A stretch of DNA of 37,165 nt from Ferruginibacter sp. (GTDB lineage Bacteria > Bacteroidota > Bacteroidia > Chitinophagales > Chitinophagaceae), in NCBI GenBank assembly GCA_025352695.1, contig JANXSK010000196.1:1-37165 (forward strand). Direction: 5' to 3'. Shown in pieces: positions 1 through 10,300 of the stretch. Made by a program: the position numbers and the translations under genes. The notes under the pieces are model-generated. The model did not search any database. It saw only the letters and a list, made by a program, of their open reading frames with translations, and had not been told where the DNA came from. Every line of letters starts with the position of its first letter. The stretch's first letter is position 1.

Positions 1-52
1 GATATATTTTAAAGAATTTCACTTTTTTAATAATCAAAACTAAACTAGAGCA

Positions 53-3000
53 ATGAAAAAAACAACCACTCATTTAATGTTGCTTATACTTTTATGTATA
101 TGGAGCAGTGTTGCAATAGGGCAACAAAAAAGAACTATTACCGGCGCTGTCAGGGATAGTATAGGAAGCACCATTCCGGGAGTTTCCATCAATGTAAAAG
201 GAACTAAAATATCTTCTGCAGCTGATATTCAGGGAAATTTTAAGATTTCTATATCCGGCGTTAATACTATTTTAGTTTTTTCAAGTGTTGGATATAAATC
301 AAGGGAAGTAGCCCCAGGTAAAGATGATTTTATAGCAGTTCAGTTACAAGCCGAAACCGGTAAGCTTAACGAAGTGGTGGTAACAGGTTTTGGTGTAAGA
401 ACTAATACTAAAAAGTTAGCCTATGCCATTCAGGAGGTAAAGGGTGAAGAACTTGCAAGAGCAGGTACTGTGAATGTAGTAAATTCATTGCAGGGTAAAG
501 TTTCTGGCGTAATGATCAATCAGGGAGCTGGTGGTCCTTCGTCCAGTTCTCGTATCCGTATTAGAGGTAACTCAAATATTAGTGGAAACACAATGCCCTT
601 GTTTGTAATAGATGGAGTGTTGTTACAGCCAGGTACTTCTGGTGCAGATTCATGGGGTGATAACCGTGACTTCGGTAACCAGTTAAAAAATCTTAATCCG
701 GATGATTATGAAACTTTAACCGTATTAAAAGGATCTGCAGCTAGTGCGTTGTACGGATCTCAGGCTTTAAATGGTGTTATATTAATAACTACTAAAAAGG
801 GGAAAGCTCGTCCGGGTCTTGGAGTAACGCTTAACCACAGCACTACTTGGAATCAAGTGTTTAAACTTCCTGATTTTCAAAACAAATATGGTGGTGGTAA
901 TAGTACCACTTTTAGTAAAAATTCTGCAGGGCAGGATATTATTCCCAATGATGATTATGCACCTTATTATAGTTTTGGGCCTAAGTTCGATGGTCGTACT
1001 ATTATAGATGCTGATGGAGTAACCCGCAAATATAAGGCTAACAATATGATGGATCTTTACCAGACTGGCCTGCTTAACAATACCAATGTGGCAGTAGAAG
1101 GTGGTAACGATAAAACAACGGTACGTTTTTCTTATACAAAAACTTCACAAACCGGTATTGTTTCAACCAATAAATTTGATAGAAATAGTTTTGCACTTAG
1201 GGCAACGCAAAAAGTTGGTAAATTCATCAACATGGATTTTTCTATTAACTATGCAGCCTCAGATTCTAAAAATCCTATGCAGCAAGGCGGACAGGGAAGT
1301 TTGTTATACAGACTTGCTTATTCAAATTCCCGTGGTTTTCCAATTGATAATCTTTTCGCAAATTATGTAGATAAAGTAAATGGCGGACGTACACGAATAT
1401 CTCCCTATTTACGTGGCTCTATTACAGATGATATGTGGGGCATCTACCAAACAAATGTTAGTCAAAAGGAAAATAGTCTTCTTGCAAATCTTGATATTAC
1501 TGCAAATATTACATCGTGGTTAAGCCTGTTGGTTAGAGGTAATGTTAATAGTATTGATATAAATCAGGAGTATAAAGAACGTGGTGATGGACCAGGTTTT
1601 GCAAGCAACGCTTTTGGTAGGTATAGTTTATATAGTTCCAATCAAAAAAATGGCAGGCTACAAGCATTACTTTCTGCCAATAAAAAGATTAATAAAGATT
1701 TTGAATTAAGTTTTTCTGCAGGTGGAGAAACACAGCGTGGTCTTGGTGGTTCACAACTTAAGGCTTCTACAAGCGGTGGTTTTAAAAACCCAGATATTTA
1801 TGCACTTTCCAACTCTAAAAATGCAGTTGAAATTGATAATGGCCAAAGTGGTATATATCCACAAAGCAGATTGGATGCCTTGTATGCATATGGTGATATT
1901 ACCTGGAAGGAAATGCTTACACTTACTGGGAGCTTCCGTAACGACTGGACTTCTACACTTACTTATCCTGATGGACATGGTAATTATGCTTATAACTACC
2001 CTTCTGTGGGTCTTTCCTGGATTTTTTCTGAATTATTAAAAGATAAAACTTCATTTAATTTTCTTTCTTTTGGTAAGTTAAGAGCAAGCTATGGTGTTAC
2101 TGGCGGTGGAACAGATATTTATACTACCTCAACTGGTAATTATGTTTTAAATGGTAACTATACCGATGTTGGTGGAACACCTGTACCAAGATATGGATTT
2201 CAAAGCAATAGCCTTGGTAACCTTAATTTAAAGCCTAAAAGAGCTTCTGAATATGAATTTGGAGCAGATTTAAGGTTTCTTAATAATAGGTTAAGATTTG
2301 ACGTAGCTGTGTACAAGAAGAATACAAGAAATGAAGTTATTTCATTGGGAGCACCGTCAGAAAGTGGAATAGATGGCCGAGTGATAAATGCAGGTAACGT
2401 TCAGAATAAAGGAATAGAAATTTTACTCTCTGCAACTCCAATTCGTAAAGGAAATTTTGAGTGGACAACTACCCTAAACTTTACACGTAACCGCAATAAA
2501 ATTATAGCGCTTTATCCGGGTGTAGTAAGCACCGACTTAGATTTGGCTTTTGGTGCTGACGTTCGTTCAGTAGCAAGGGTAGGAGAAGATTTTGGAACAA
2601 TTGTAAGTTCTTATGCTTATGCAAGGGATCCTCAAACTAACCAAAAATTATTACAACAGGATGGTACTTATTGGCGCTCTGGTGCTTATGGACAGGGCGA
2701 AAAAATTCTTGGTTCTGCAATGGAAAAATACCTTGTAAGTAACATCAATGAATTGAGGTATAAAGGATTTAGTATGTTTATACAGGTAGATGCAAAAGTT
2801 GGTGGAAAAATTGCTTCTACAACACATCAATACGGATCACAATACGGTAATTATGAAAGTACTTTGTTTGGTAGAGATGCATCACATGGTGGCATTACCT
2901 ATACCGATGACAATAATGTTCAGCATGATGATGGCATTATTCCTGAAGGTATATTTGGTAAAAATACCATGATCAATAATATTGATGTAAGTGGTTTAAC

Positions 3001-3355
3001 TTATGCTGATGCTGTTAGCAAAGGACTAAAAAAACCTATTGCTGCATTAGACTATTATGATGGTATAGCAAGCTGGGGTACCGGCATACGTGAGTACTCT
3101 GTTTTTGATAATACCTGGGTAGCGCTTCGTGAAATTTCTGTGGGTTATGATTTTCCAAAAAGTACTATCAGTAAATTAAAGATCAATAAACTTCGGTTAA
3201 ATGTTTCAGGCCGTAATATTTTTTATTTGTACACAACTACTAAAGATCATATTTTTCCCGAAGCTATTTACTCAAGCCGTCCGGGAGCGTTTGCAGAAAC
3301 TGGGGGAGGACCTTACCAACGTCAGATAGCTGTATCATTACTTGCTGGTTTTTAA
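53..3355 (+). CDS. SusC/RagA-family TonB-dependent outer-membrane transporter (no STN domain)
   Basis: This is a 1100-residue TonB-linked outer-membrane barrel that would import glycan fragments captured by the SusD lipoprotein encoded next. A hydrophobic signal peptide (about residues 1-23, ending near AIGQQ) is followed by a carboxypeptidase-regulatory-like beta-sandwich (about 28-105). The SusC hallmark EVVVTGFG lies near residue 106. A plug domain carries RIRIRGNSN, PLFVIDGV and LKGSAASALYG, ending near residue 250, and the remainder is beta-barrel. There is no N-terminal STN domain, so unlike the second SusC of this window it should not signal to a FecR anti-sigma factor. No regulator lies beside it; one may lie upstream of the window. 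The length is normal for the family. The start at 53 directly precedes the signal peptide. The substrate cannot be read from the sequence. Confidence 0.96.
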   Translation: MKKTTTHLMLLILLCIWSSVAIGQQKRTITGAVRDSIGSTIPGVSINVKGTKISSAADIQGNFKISISGVNTILVFSSVGYKSREVAPGKDDFIAVQLQAETGKLNEVVVTGFGVRTNTKKLAYAIQEVKGEELARAGTVNVVNSLQGKVSGVMINQGAGGPSSSSRIRIRGNSNISGNTMPLFVIDGVLLQPGTSGADSWGDNRDFGNQLKNLNPDDYETLTVLKGSAASALYGSQALNGVILITTKKGKARPGLGVTLNHSTTWNQVFKLPDFQNKYGGGNSTTFSKNSAGQDIIPNDDYAPYYSFGPKFDGRTIIDADGVTRKYKANNMMDLYQTGLLNNTNVAVEGGNDKTTVRFSYTKTSQTGIVSTNKFDRNSFALRATQKVGKFINMDFSINYAASDSKNPMQQGGQGSLLYRLAYSNSRGFPIDNLFANYVDKVNGGRTRISPYLRGSITDDMWGIYQTNVSQKENSLLANLDITANITSWLSLLVRGNVNSIDINQEYKERGDGPGFASNAFGRYSLYSSNQKNGRLQALLSANKKINKDFELSFSAGGETQRGLGGSQLKASTSGGFKNPDIYALSNSKNAVEIDNGQSGIYPQSRLDALYAYGDITWKEMLTLTGSFRNDWTSTLTYPDGHGNYAYNYPSVGLSWIFSELLKDKTSFNFLSFGKLRASYGVTGGGTDIYTTSTGNYVLNGNYTDVGGTPVPRYGFQSNSLGNLNLKPKRASEYEFGADLRFLNNRLRFDVAVYKKNTRNEVISLGAPSESGIDGRVINAGNVQNKGIEILLSATPIRKGNFEWTTTLNFTRNRNKIIALYPGVVSTDLDLAFGADVRSVARVGEDFGTIVSSYAYARDPQTNQKLLQQDGTYWRSGAYGQGEKILGSAMEKYLVSNINELRYKGFSMFIQVDAKVGGKIASTTHQYGSQYGNYESTLFGRDASHGGITYTDDNNVQHDDGIIPEGIFGKNTMINNIDVSGLTYADAVSKGLKKPIAALDYYDGIASWGTGIREYSVFDNTWVALREISVGYDFPKSTISKLKINKLRLNVSGRNIFYLYTTTKDHIFPEAIYSSRPGAFAETGGGPYQRQIAVSLLAGF

Positions 3356-3395
3356 TTAACCGGAAGTATCTTTTAAAAATTAAAATTTTAATAAA

Positions 3396-5060
3396 ATGAA
3401 ATTATATAAATATTCATACTTAACCATGCTTGCAACAGCGCTCTTGCTTGGTAGTTGTAAAAAATCAGCTTTTGTTGAGCTTAATACAAATCCAAATGTG
3501 CTGTATTCTATTAAGCCGGAAGAACAATTTTTAAATACTGCCATACAGGCACACGGACAGGATTTTGAACAGTTTTATGATAATTACCGTCGTATTATGT
3601 TTTGGACACAACAGTCTACTGCAAACGCTGGCAACGGAACCGTAACATTAAAAACAATCGGTAATTTTAATTCAAGGTATGGTATATTCTACCCAAGTCT
3701 TGGGTCTATACTAACGGATGTGCAAGTTTTGATCAGCAAACTGCCTGATGCAGAAAAAGTAAAGTACGATCAGATAAAAGCGATCGCTGATATCCCTAAA
3801 ATATACTATGCATTTTATGTATCAGATATTAATGGAAGTTTACCTTACACAGATGCTTTCCAGGCACGTTATGGTGGCACACTTACACCTAAATATGAAT
3901 CTCAGCAAGAATTATATGCTTTGTGGGACAAACGTTTAAAGGAAGTAATTGGTATTTTAAAAGCAGCACCGGCAACACCACAGGTAAGCCTTGGTAAAAA
4001 TGATCTTTATTATCACGGTGATGTTACATTGTGGGCAAAGGCAGCTTCATCACTTCGTTTAAGAATGGCCATGCGTTTAATGAAACGTGATCTTGCAACA
4101 GCAACAGCTATTGCTAAAGATGTAATTGCAGATGCAGGTAACCTTATGACAAGCAATGCCGAAGGATGGGTATTTTATGCCGATGTTAGTTTTACCGCTG
4201 GTGGTAACTGGGCTCCAGACGAATTCAGGGCGCCAAAGGCAACAGTAGATTTTATGTATACACAAGCCGATCCTCGGTTACGTATGTTTTATAAGAAAAA
4301 TAACTATACTCAAACCAACATTGATTTAGCTATTGCCAAAGGTATTTATCCAATTGGTACTATAGCCAATCCAAGGCAATATATAGGTGCACCTGTTAGT
4401 CCGGATGTTGTAAAAACAATAAGCTCCTGGTTTGTACAGAAAAAAGTAAATGATAACCTTTCTCTTGATACCGTTTCTTACTTGCAGTGGAGAATGTACC
4501 AACCGGCAAATGGCAATGGAACTGGTAAAAGTTTTTTCCCTTTAATTTCTTATGCGGATGAACTTTTTATGCGTGCTGAATTAGCTGCAAAAGGTATTAC
4601 TACAGAAGATGCATCGGCTTTGTACTATGCAGGTATTGATGCTTCAATTTCCTTTTATGATAAGTCTGCAGCAGATGCTAAACTGGAAGATTACACAGCA
4701 GTAACTTCATCAGAACTTGCTGCTTATAAAGCTTCACCTGCTATTGTTTATAATGCGGCCAAGGCAACTGAGCAAATTGCTATACAGTCGTTTATTAACT
4801 TTTATAAGCAGCCTAACGAAGCATGGTCTTTGTACAAAAGAACTGGCTATCCGAATGCAACATCAGCATTGGCCAACGAAAATATAATGATTGATGGTAC
4901 ACTTTACCAGATACCTAGAAGGGCTGCATTAAGTGCCCCGTCGTCAAGCGATTTGAATGCAGTAAATAAACAAGCTGCTTTGGATGCTATGAAGGCAGAC
5001 GCTGATTTTGGAACCGCTTTCGATGATCTTTACGGTCGCGTTTGGTGGGATAAAAAATAA
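3396..5060 (+). CDS. SusD/RagB-family surface lipoprotein (SusD-like_2 type)
   Basis: This is the glycan-binding partner of the preceding SusC, 554 residues long and starting 40 bases after the SusC stop. The N-terminus is a lipoprotein signal with lipobox LLGSC (Cys at about residue 21), so the mature protein should be lipid-anchored and surface exposed. Helical stretches fit the TPR-like SusD fold, for example KAASSLRLRMAMRLMKRD near residue 213 and ADELFMRAELAAKG near residue 387. The overall look, including NPNVLYSIKPEEQFLNTA near the start, fits the SusD-like_2 branch rather than the classical one. A hairpin terminator follows directly, so SusC and SusD probably form a two-gene transcript. 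The bound glycan is unknown; fucosylated or mannosylated material is a guess from the hydrolases downstream. Confidence 0.93.
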   Translation: MKLYKYSYLTMLATALLLGSCKKSAFVELNTNPNVLYSIKPEEQFLNTAIQAHGQDFEQFYDNYRRIMFWTQQSTANAGNGTVTLKTIGNFNSRYGIFYPSLGSILTDVQVLISKLPDAEKVKYDQIKAIADIPKIYYAFYVSDINGSLPYTDAFQARYGGTLTPKYESQQELYALWDKRLKEVIGILKAAPATPQVSLGKNDLYYHGDVTLWAKAASSLRLRMAMRLMKRDLATATAIAKDVIADAGNLMTSNAEGWVFYADVSFTAGGNWAPDEFRAPKATVDFMYTQADPRLRMFYKKNNYTQTNIDLAIAKGIYPIGTIANPRQYIGAPVSPDVVKTISSWFVQKKVNDNLSLDTVSYLQWRMYQPANGNGTGKSFFPLISYADELFMRAELAAKGITTEDASALYYAGIDASISFYDKSAADAKLEDYTAVTSSELAAYKASPAIVYNAAKATEQIAIQSFINFYKQPNEAWSLYKRTGYPNATSALANENIMIDGTLYQIPRRAALSAPSSSDLNAVNKQAALDAMKADADFGTAFDDLYGRVWWDKK

Positions 5061-5070
5061 ATTTTATTAC

Positions 5071-5115
5071 ATAGATAACTCCGGGCTAGCACTACGCCTG
5101 GAGTTATTTATTTTT
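5071..5115 (+). terminator. Hairpin terminator after the first SusC/SusD pair
   Basis: A long inverted repeat begins 11 bases after the SusD stop. The left arm (5075-5086) ATAACTCCGGGC pairs with the right arm (5096-5107) GCCTGGAGTTAT, with one G-T wobble and the loop TAGCACTAC. Pairing extends outward to about 5071/5111 through A-T pairs. The right arm runs into ATTTATTTTTA, a T-rich tail. This should end the SusCD transcript before the redoxin gene. Confidence 0.75.
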
Positions 5116-5235
5116 ATGAGTTGTTTTAGATAAGTTGTATAAATTTTATTTTGTCGAAACTGATAATGTCTATTACCATTTCTTAATTTAATGATGGGGA
5201 TAGATTAAATTGTGTTATTCTAATTCTGACCAAAT

Positions 5236-5832
5236 ATGCATACTAAAATATTTATAATATGCTGCCTTCTTTTTACAACGTATGGTGTGCATGCCCAATT
5301 AACGAACGATTTAATTACTTCCTTCGGTAAAATTTCATCTTTCAAATTAACTGCTGTAAACCAGCAAAAAGATACTGTCCTTCACCTCAATGATCACTCA
5401 CTTTCGCTATTTATTTTTTTATCACCGGAGTGTCCGCTCTGTCAGAATTACAGTAAAGTAGTCAACCAGCTTCAACAGCAATTCAAAAACCAGGTTATCA
5501 TCTACGGCATTGTTCCAGGCAAAGCATATACTATAAAAGATGTAATAGCTTTTAAAAATAAATACCTCACCACATTCAATATATTTATTGATAAAAAAAA
5601 ATTGCTAACACATTATTTAAATGCTACAATAACACCGCAGGCAATTTTATTGGATAATAAAGGGAACTTGATTTATACAGGTGCTATTGATGATTGGGTT
5701 CAAGCGCAGGGTAAAAAAAAAATAATTTCTTCGCAGCAATATGTCAAGAATGCAATTGAACAAAGTTTAAAGTCGGCTGAAGTAACAATCAAAAAAACAA
5801 AAGTTTATGGCTGTAAGATCAACGATTTTTAA
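5236..5832 (+). CDS. Secreted thioredoxin-fold redoxin (AhpC/TSA-like)
   Basis: This is a 198-residue exported thioredoxin-fold protein. A signal peptide covers about residues 1-20 (cleavage near VHA/QL). The redox-site region is SPECPLCQNY with cysteines 66 and 69 (CPLC). The typical cis-proline segment TPQAILLD lies near residue 132, followed by a strand ending in YTGAIDD, as in periplasmic redoxins. The stop is one base before the start of the cytochrome/copper-monooxygenase gene, so the two are almost certainly co-transcribed and translationally coupled. From general knowledge, redoxin domains accompany cytochrome c/PHM-like copper proteins in several environmental phyla, sometimes as fusions. 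I infer that this protein keeps its partner's thiols or copper reduced, or helps heme or copper loading. The direction of its redox activity cannot be told from sequence. Confidence 0.85.
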   Translation: MHTKIFIICCLLFTTYGVHAQLTNDLITSFGKISSFKLTAVNQQKDTVLHLNDHSLSLFIFLSPECPLCQNYSKVVNQLQQQFKNQVIIYGIVPGKAYTIKDVIAFKNKYLTTFNIFIDKKKLLTHYLNATITPQAILLDNKGNLIYTGAIDDWVQAQGKKKIISSQQYVKNAIEQSLKSAEVTIKKTKVYGCKINDF

Positions 5833-5833
5833 A

Positions 5834-7147
5834 ATGAAAAACCGCATATTTCTTTTACTGTTTTTATTAAAAGGAGTTGTGCTTCAGGCACAGCAAGTAA
5901 CTTATTACAATGATATTAATCTCATTGTTCAAACAAAATGTGCCCCCTGCCATCATCCTGGCGGGGGTGCTCCTTTTTCGTTGTTAACTTTTGAAGATGT
6001 AACTAAAAGGGCATCTTTTATAAAAGAAGTTATTCAAAGTGGTTATATGCCGCCATGGCGTGCAGATAATAATTATGTTCACTTTGCAAATGACAGGTCG
6101 TTATCACAAAAGGAAATCAGCGTACTGGTAAAATGGATAGAAGGTAAAACTCCTGAAGGAAAAAAAAATACGCAACAAAAAAACTTTCCCGAATTTACAA
6201 ATGGCACTAAATATATACGCAAACCGGATATGGTGCTTAAAATGGAAGATAGTTTTATGGTCACTGGTGACAATACCGAAAGATTCGTAATTTTTAAAAT
6301 ACCCTTTGAGCTAAAACAAACTGAAAATATTGAAGCCATTGAATTTTACAGCAATGATAAAAAACTGATTCACCATGCAAATTATGCAGTGCATGATGTA
6401 GCAGATACTTCTATAGATATTTATAAAACCGATGCTGTTGTAAATCTTTCTGAAGCTGATCGCACAAAGGTGGATCAATACAAGCCTTACAAAAAAGTAA
6501 TGACTTATTATGGCGGATGGATACCAGGAACAACGTACGAGTATTATCCTAAAGAATTTGGGTGGGTATTGCCAAAAAGGGGCGTTATATTATTAACTGT
6601 GCATTTTGGGCCAAGTGCAATTGATGAAAAAAGTATTTCGTACGTAAATTTATTTTTTAAAAAAACACCGGTAACACGGCCTGTTAAAGTAATAAGTTTT
6701 GGTAGTGGTGGCATTGGTGAAAAACAAATAGAACCGATATTTTATATAAAAGCAAATGATAAAAAAACATTTACACTTGAAGTAACTAACCCCGGTACAG
6801 ATTTGTCTGTAATGTATGTTTGGCCTCACATGCATTATATTGGTAAAGCATTTAAGGCATACGTAGTTACAGCATCCGGCGATACCATTAAGATGGTGCA
6901 TATACCCGAATGGGATTTTAGGTGGCAGGAAATTTATCGCATGAAAAATCTGGTAAAAATTCCGAAAGGATCCGTGATGCACATAGAAGGTACGTATGAC
7001 AACACGGCGCAAAATCCGGCAAATCCAAACAGTCCGCCTCGTACAATTTTTTCTGAAGGTAGTATGCGTTCTACTGATGAAATGATGACCTTACTCATGG
7101 TATATTTACCTTACGAAGATGGAGATGAAAAAAGAAATTTGGAATAG
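5834..7147 (+). CDS. Cytochrome c / PHM-like type II copper monooxygenase
   Basis: A 437-residue exported protein joins a short heme domain to a copper type II, ascorbate-dependent-monooxygenase-like domain. After the signal peptide (about 1-19) comes a single heme c motif CAPCH (C36, C39, H40) followed by HPGGGAPFSL and MPPWRAD, the pattern of this cytochrome subtype. The C-terminal part keeps every copper ligand position known from peptidylglycine hydroxylating monooxygenase: adjacent H180-H181 (LIHHANY) and H257 (TVHFGP) for one copper, and H332-x-H334 (WPHMHY) and M417 (STDEMM) for the other. Ligand spacing resembles PHM. The chosen ATG at 5834 gives a clean signal peptide; an in-frame start at 5807 would add nine residues and overlap the redoxin gene. 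Catalytic hydroxylation is inferred and the substrate is unknown. Confidence 0.82.
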   Translation: MKNRIFLLLFLLKGVVLQAQQVTYYNDINLIVQTKCAPCHHPGGGAPFSLLTFEDVTKRASFIKEVIQSGYMPPWRADNNYVHFANDRSLSQKEISVLVKWIEGKTPEGKKNTQQKNFPEFTNGTKYIRKPDMVLKMEDSFMVTGDNTERFVIFKIPFELKQTENIEAIEFYSNDKKLIHHANYAVHDVADTSIDIYKTDAVVNLSEADRTKVDQYKPYKKVMTYYGGWIPGTTYEYYPKEFGWVLPKRGVILLTVHFGPSAIDEKSISYVNLFFKKTPVTRPVKVISFGSGGIGEKQIEPIFYIKANDKKTFTLEVTNPGTDLSVMYVWPHMHYIGKAFKAYVVTASGDTIKMVHIPEWDFRWQEIYRMKNLVKIPKGSVMHIEGTYDNTAQNPANPNSPPRTIFSEGSMRSTDEMMTLLMVYLPYEDGDEKRNLE

Positions 7148-7153
7148 CAGCCC

Positions 7154-7170
7154 ACAGGTTTTCCTGTTTT
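7154..7170 (+). terminator. Short hairpin with T run after the copper monooxygenase gene
   Basis: ACAGG (7154-7158) and CCTGT (7163-7167) flank a TTTT loop, and the right arm continues into TTT. The stem is only five pairs, so this is a weak candidate terminator, placed seven bases after the stop codon. The roughly 200 bases before the next gene would fit a separate transcription start for it. Confidence 0.3.
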
Positions 7171-7365
7171 CAGCTTCTTAATTTGTCTTTAAATAAAAAA
7201 CTGCATTTGCTAACTGAAAGAAACATGAGGGAAGTTTTAAAATAATAGTGAGATAAAAGTTAGCAGATAAGTTGCAAGGATACACAGTTGGCTTTCAGGC
7301 CATACAAAATTTTATATAAAGAAAATGAGTATACAATTATACAAAGCAAACAACTTCCTTTTCTG

Positions 7366-10300
7366 ATGAAGCAGCACTTACTTGCAATAGCTTTCTTGCT
7401 TTTATTTGCCAGTTCAGGCAGTTTATTTGCACAGCAAAAAAAGGTAACCTTATTTTCGTTGCTTAACGAAAAAGAAACAGGTATTTCTTTTTTAAATGCG
7501 ATAAAGGAAGATGATTCTTTAAATGTAATGCGATACGAATATCTCTATAATGGAGCAGGCGTAGGTATTGGCGATTTTAATAATGATGGATTAAATGATA
7601 TTTTCTTTTCAGGAAACACAACGGCCAATAAGCTTTATTTAAACAAAGGGAATTTTAAATTTACTGATATTACGATTGACGCTAAAGTTGCAGGTAATGG
7701 TACTTGGAGCACAGGTGTTAGCATTGCCGATATAAATGGTGATGGATTAATGGACATCTATGTTTGTCATTCGGGTAAGTTTGATGATCCGCAAAAACTA
7801 TGTAACGAATTATTTATTAACCAGGGAATAAATAATGGGCTTCCTGTTTTTAAAAACATGGCAAAAGAATATGGGCTGGATGCTCCCGGCACACAATCTA
7901 CGCAGGCCGCTTTTTTTGATTATGATAAAGATGGCGACCTTGATATGTTCCTGCTGAATCATAGTAACCATACCTACAATCCACTTATAAATACAAAAAA
8001 AATACGCTCAACACCAGATTTTAATTTTGGTAACCGTTTATTTAGAAATGATCGGGATGCAAATGGTACTATTCATTTTACAGATGTTACTTTACAATCC
8101 GGGATTATAAACAATGCACTCAATTTTGGATTAAGCGTAACCATCAGCGATATCAACAAAGATGGCTGGCCGGACATTTATACCACTAGCGACTATACAG
8201 AAAGAGATTGCTTTTACATAAACAATAAAGATGGCAGTTTTACAGAATCTCTTGAAAAATCATTTGCCCATATTTCTAAATACGCCATGGGAGCCGATAT
8301 TGCTGATTACAATAATGATGGAAGGCCCGATGTACTTACATTGGATATGCTGCCGGAAGATAACCATCGCCAGAAATTACTAAAAGGTCCTGATGAATAT
8401 GACCAGTATCACCTGCTCTTGGATAGTGGTTATTACCACCAGCAAATGCGCAACATGCTTCAATTAAATGAAGGCACAGATGAAAAGGGTAATCTTCGCT
8501 TTAGTGAAATTGCTCAACTGGCTGGCGTTTCAAATACCGATTGGAGCTGGAGCGGTTTATTGGCCGATTTTGACAATGATGGTTGGAAAGATTTGTTTAT
8601 AAGTAATGGTTACCTGCGGGATTTTACTGACATGGATTTTTTAAAATATTCTGTGGCGGATGCAAAAGCAGCGGCTATAAAATCAGGAAATTTTAATTAC
8701 CAAACCTACGATCTTGTTAAACTGATGCCCGCAAATAAATTGAGTAATTATATTTTTAAGAATAACCACGATTTAAGTTTTTTAAATAAATCGATTGATT
8801 GGGGTATCACCAAACCTGGTATTTCAAATGCGGCTGTTTATGCAGATCTTGATAATGATGGAGACCTTGATTTGATAGTGTGTAATAACAACGAACCTGC
8901 GATGGTGTATAAAAATAATGCCAATGAAATAATGCCCGGACATTATATTAAACTTCGTTTTAAAGGTGAAGGTTTAAACACAAAAGCCTACGGTGCAAAA
9001 GCAACGCTTGTAACCAGCAGCACAACGCAATATCTTGAATTGTATCCTGTAAGAAGTTACCAGTCAACCGTTTCGCAGGAGTTGGTATTCGGCTATCCGC
9101 TCCAGGATGCTATATTACAACTTATTGTTGAATGGCCTGATGGTAAAGAAACAATAATAGCAAATGTAAAAGCAGATGAAACCATTGAATTAAAGCAATC
9201 GGAAGCAACAATAAAAAAAGTAAATGAATCTGTTGCTATTGCAAAATATTTTACAGATGTAACAGAAAAATCCGGTATTGCTTTTGAACATGTTGAAAAT
9301 GATTTTATTGATTTTAAAGACGAGGTACTGTTACCTTACCAACTGTCAAAGCAAGGTCCTCCATTGGCCAAAGGAGATGTAAACGGTGATGGTCTGGAAG
9401 ATATTTTTATCGGCGGAGCCATAAATCAGGCGGGTAAACTTTATCTGCAAACAAGGGATGATAAGTTTATTGCTGCTCCCTCACAGGTATGGATAAATGA
9501 TGCGGCAAGTGAAGATGTGGGCGCTGTGTTTTTTGATGCCGATAATGATGGAGATCTGGATCTTTATGTGGTAAGTGGTGGTAATGAATATGCAGACCAG
9601 TCGCCCGAATATGCAGACAGGTTATACATCAATGATGGCAAAGGTAACTTTATCAAAAGTATAGATGCGTTGCCTGTAATGTTAAGCAGCAAACAGGCAA
9701 TTGCTGTTGGGGATTTTGATAATGATGGCGATTTGGATTTATTTGTTGGCGGCAGGGGAGTGCCAGGGTCGTTTCCATTGGCATCGCCAAGTTACCTGCT
9801 ACGCAATGATACAAAAAATGGTATCCTGCATTTTACAGATGTTACAGCAGCAATTTGCCCCGCATTACAAAAACCCGGAATGGTTACCGCAGCACAATGG
9901 ATAGATATCAACAAAGATCATTATCCTGAATTAATTATAGCTGGTGATTGGATGCCGGTGATGCTATTCAACAATACCAACGGCAAACTGGAAGATATTT
10001 CTTTGGCATCCGGATTAAAAAATCTAAATGGGATGTGGTCTGCACTTACTGCAACCGATATTGATGGCGATGGCGATATAGATTTTTTATTGGGCAACTG
10101 TGGGTACAATAATCAATTTTCAAAAGTAAGTAAAGTGCAACCCATACAATTGTATGTAAATGATTTTGATGACAATGGAATCATTGATCCTATAGTGTGT
10201 TATTACATCCAGGGTAAATCTTATCCTATGGCATCCAGAGACGAATTGCTTGATCAGATTCCGTCACTGAAAAAGAAGTACATCAAGTATAAAAATTATG

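Noticed and set aside
6650..7012. 120-residue open frame on the minus strand within the copper monooxygenase gene
   Set aside because: The sequence is low-complexity, rich in Cys, His and Phe, typical of the reverse of AT-rich coding DNA, and opposes the conserved HMH segment.
7288..7365. TTG start extending the FG-GAP protein by 26 residues
   Set aside because: The extension is polar and would bury the signal peptide that begins at the ATG at 7366.
9701..9904. Small + strand frame inside the FG-GAP gene
   Set aside because: It is an alternative frame over repeat-encoding DNA with no leader or family pattern.
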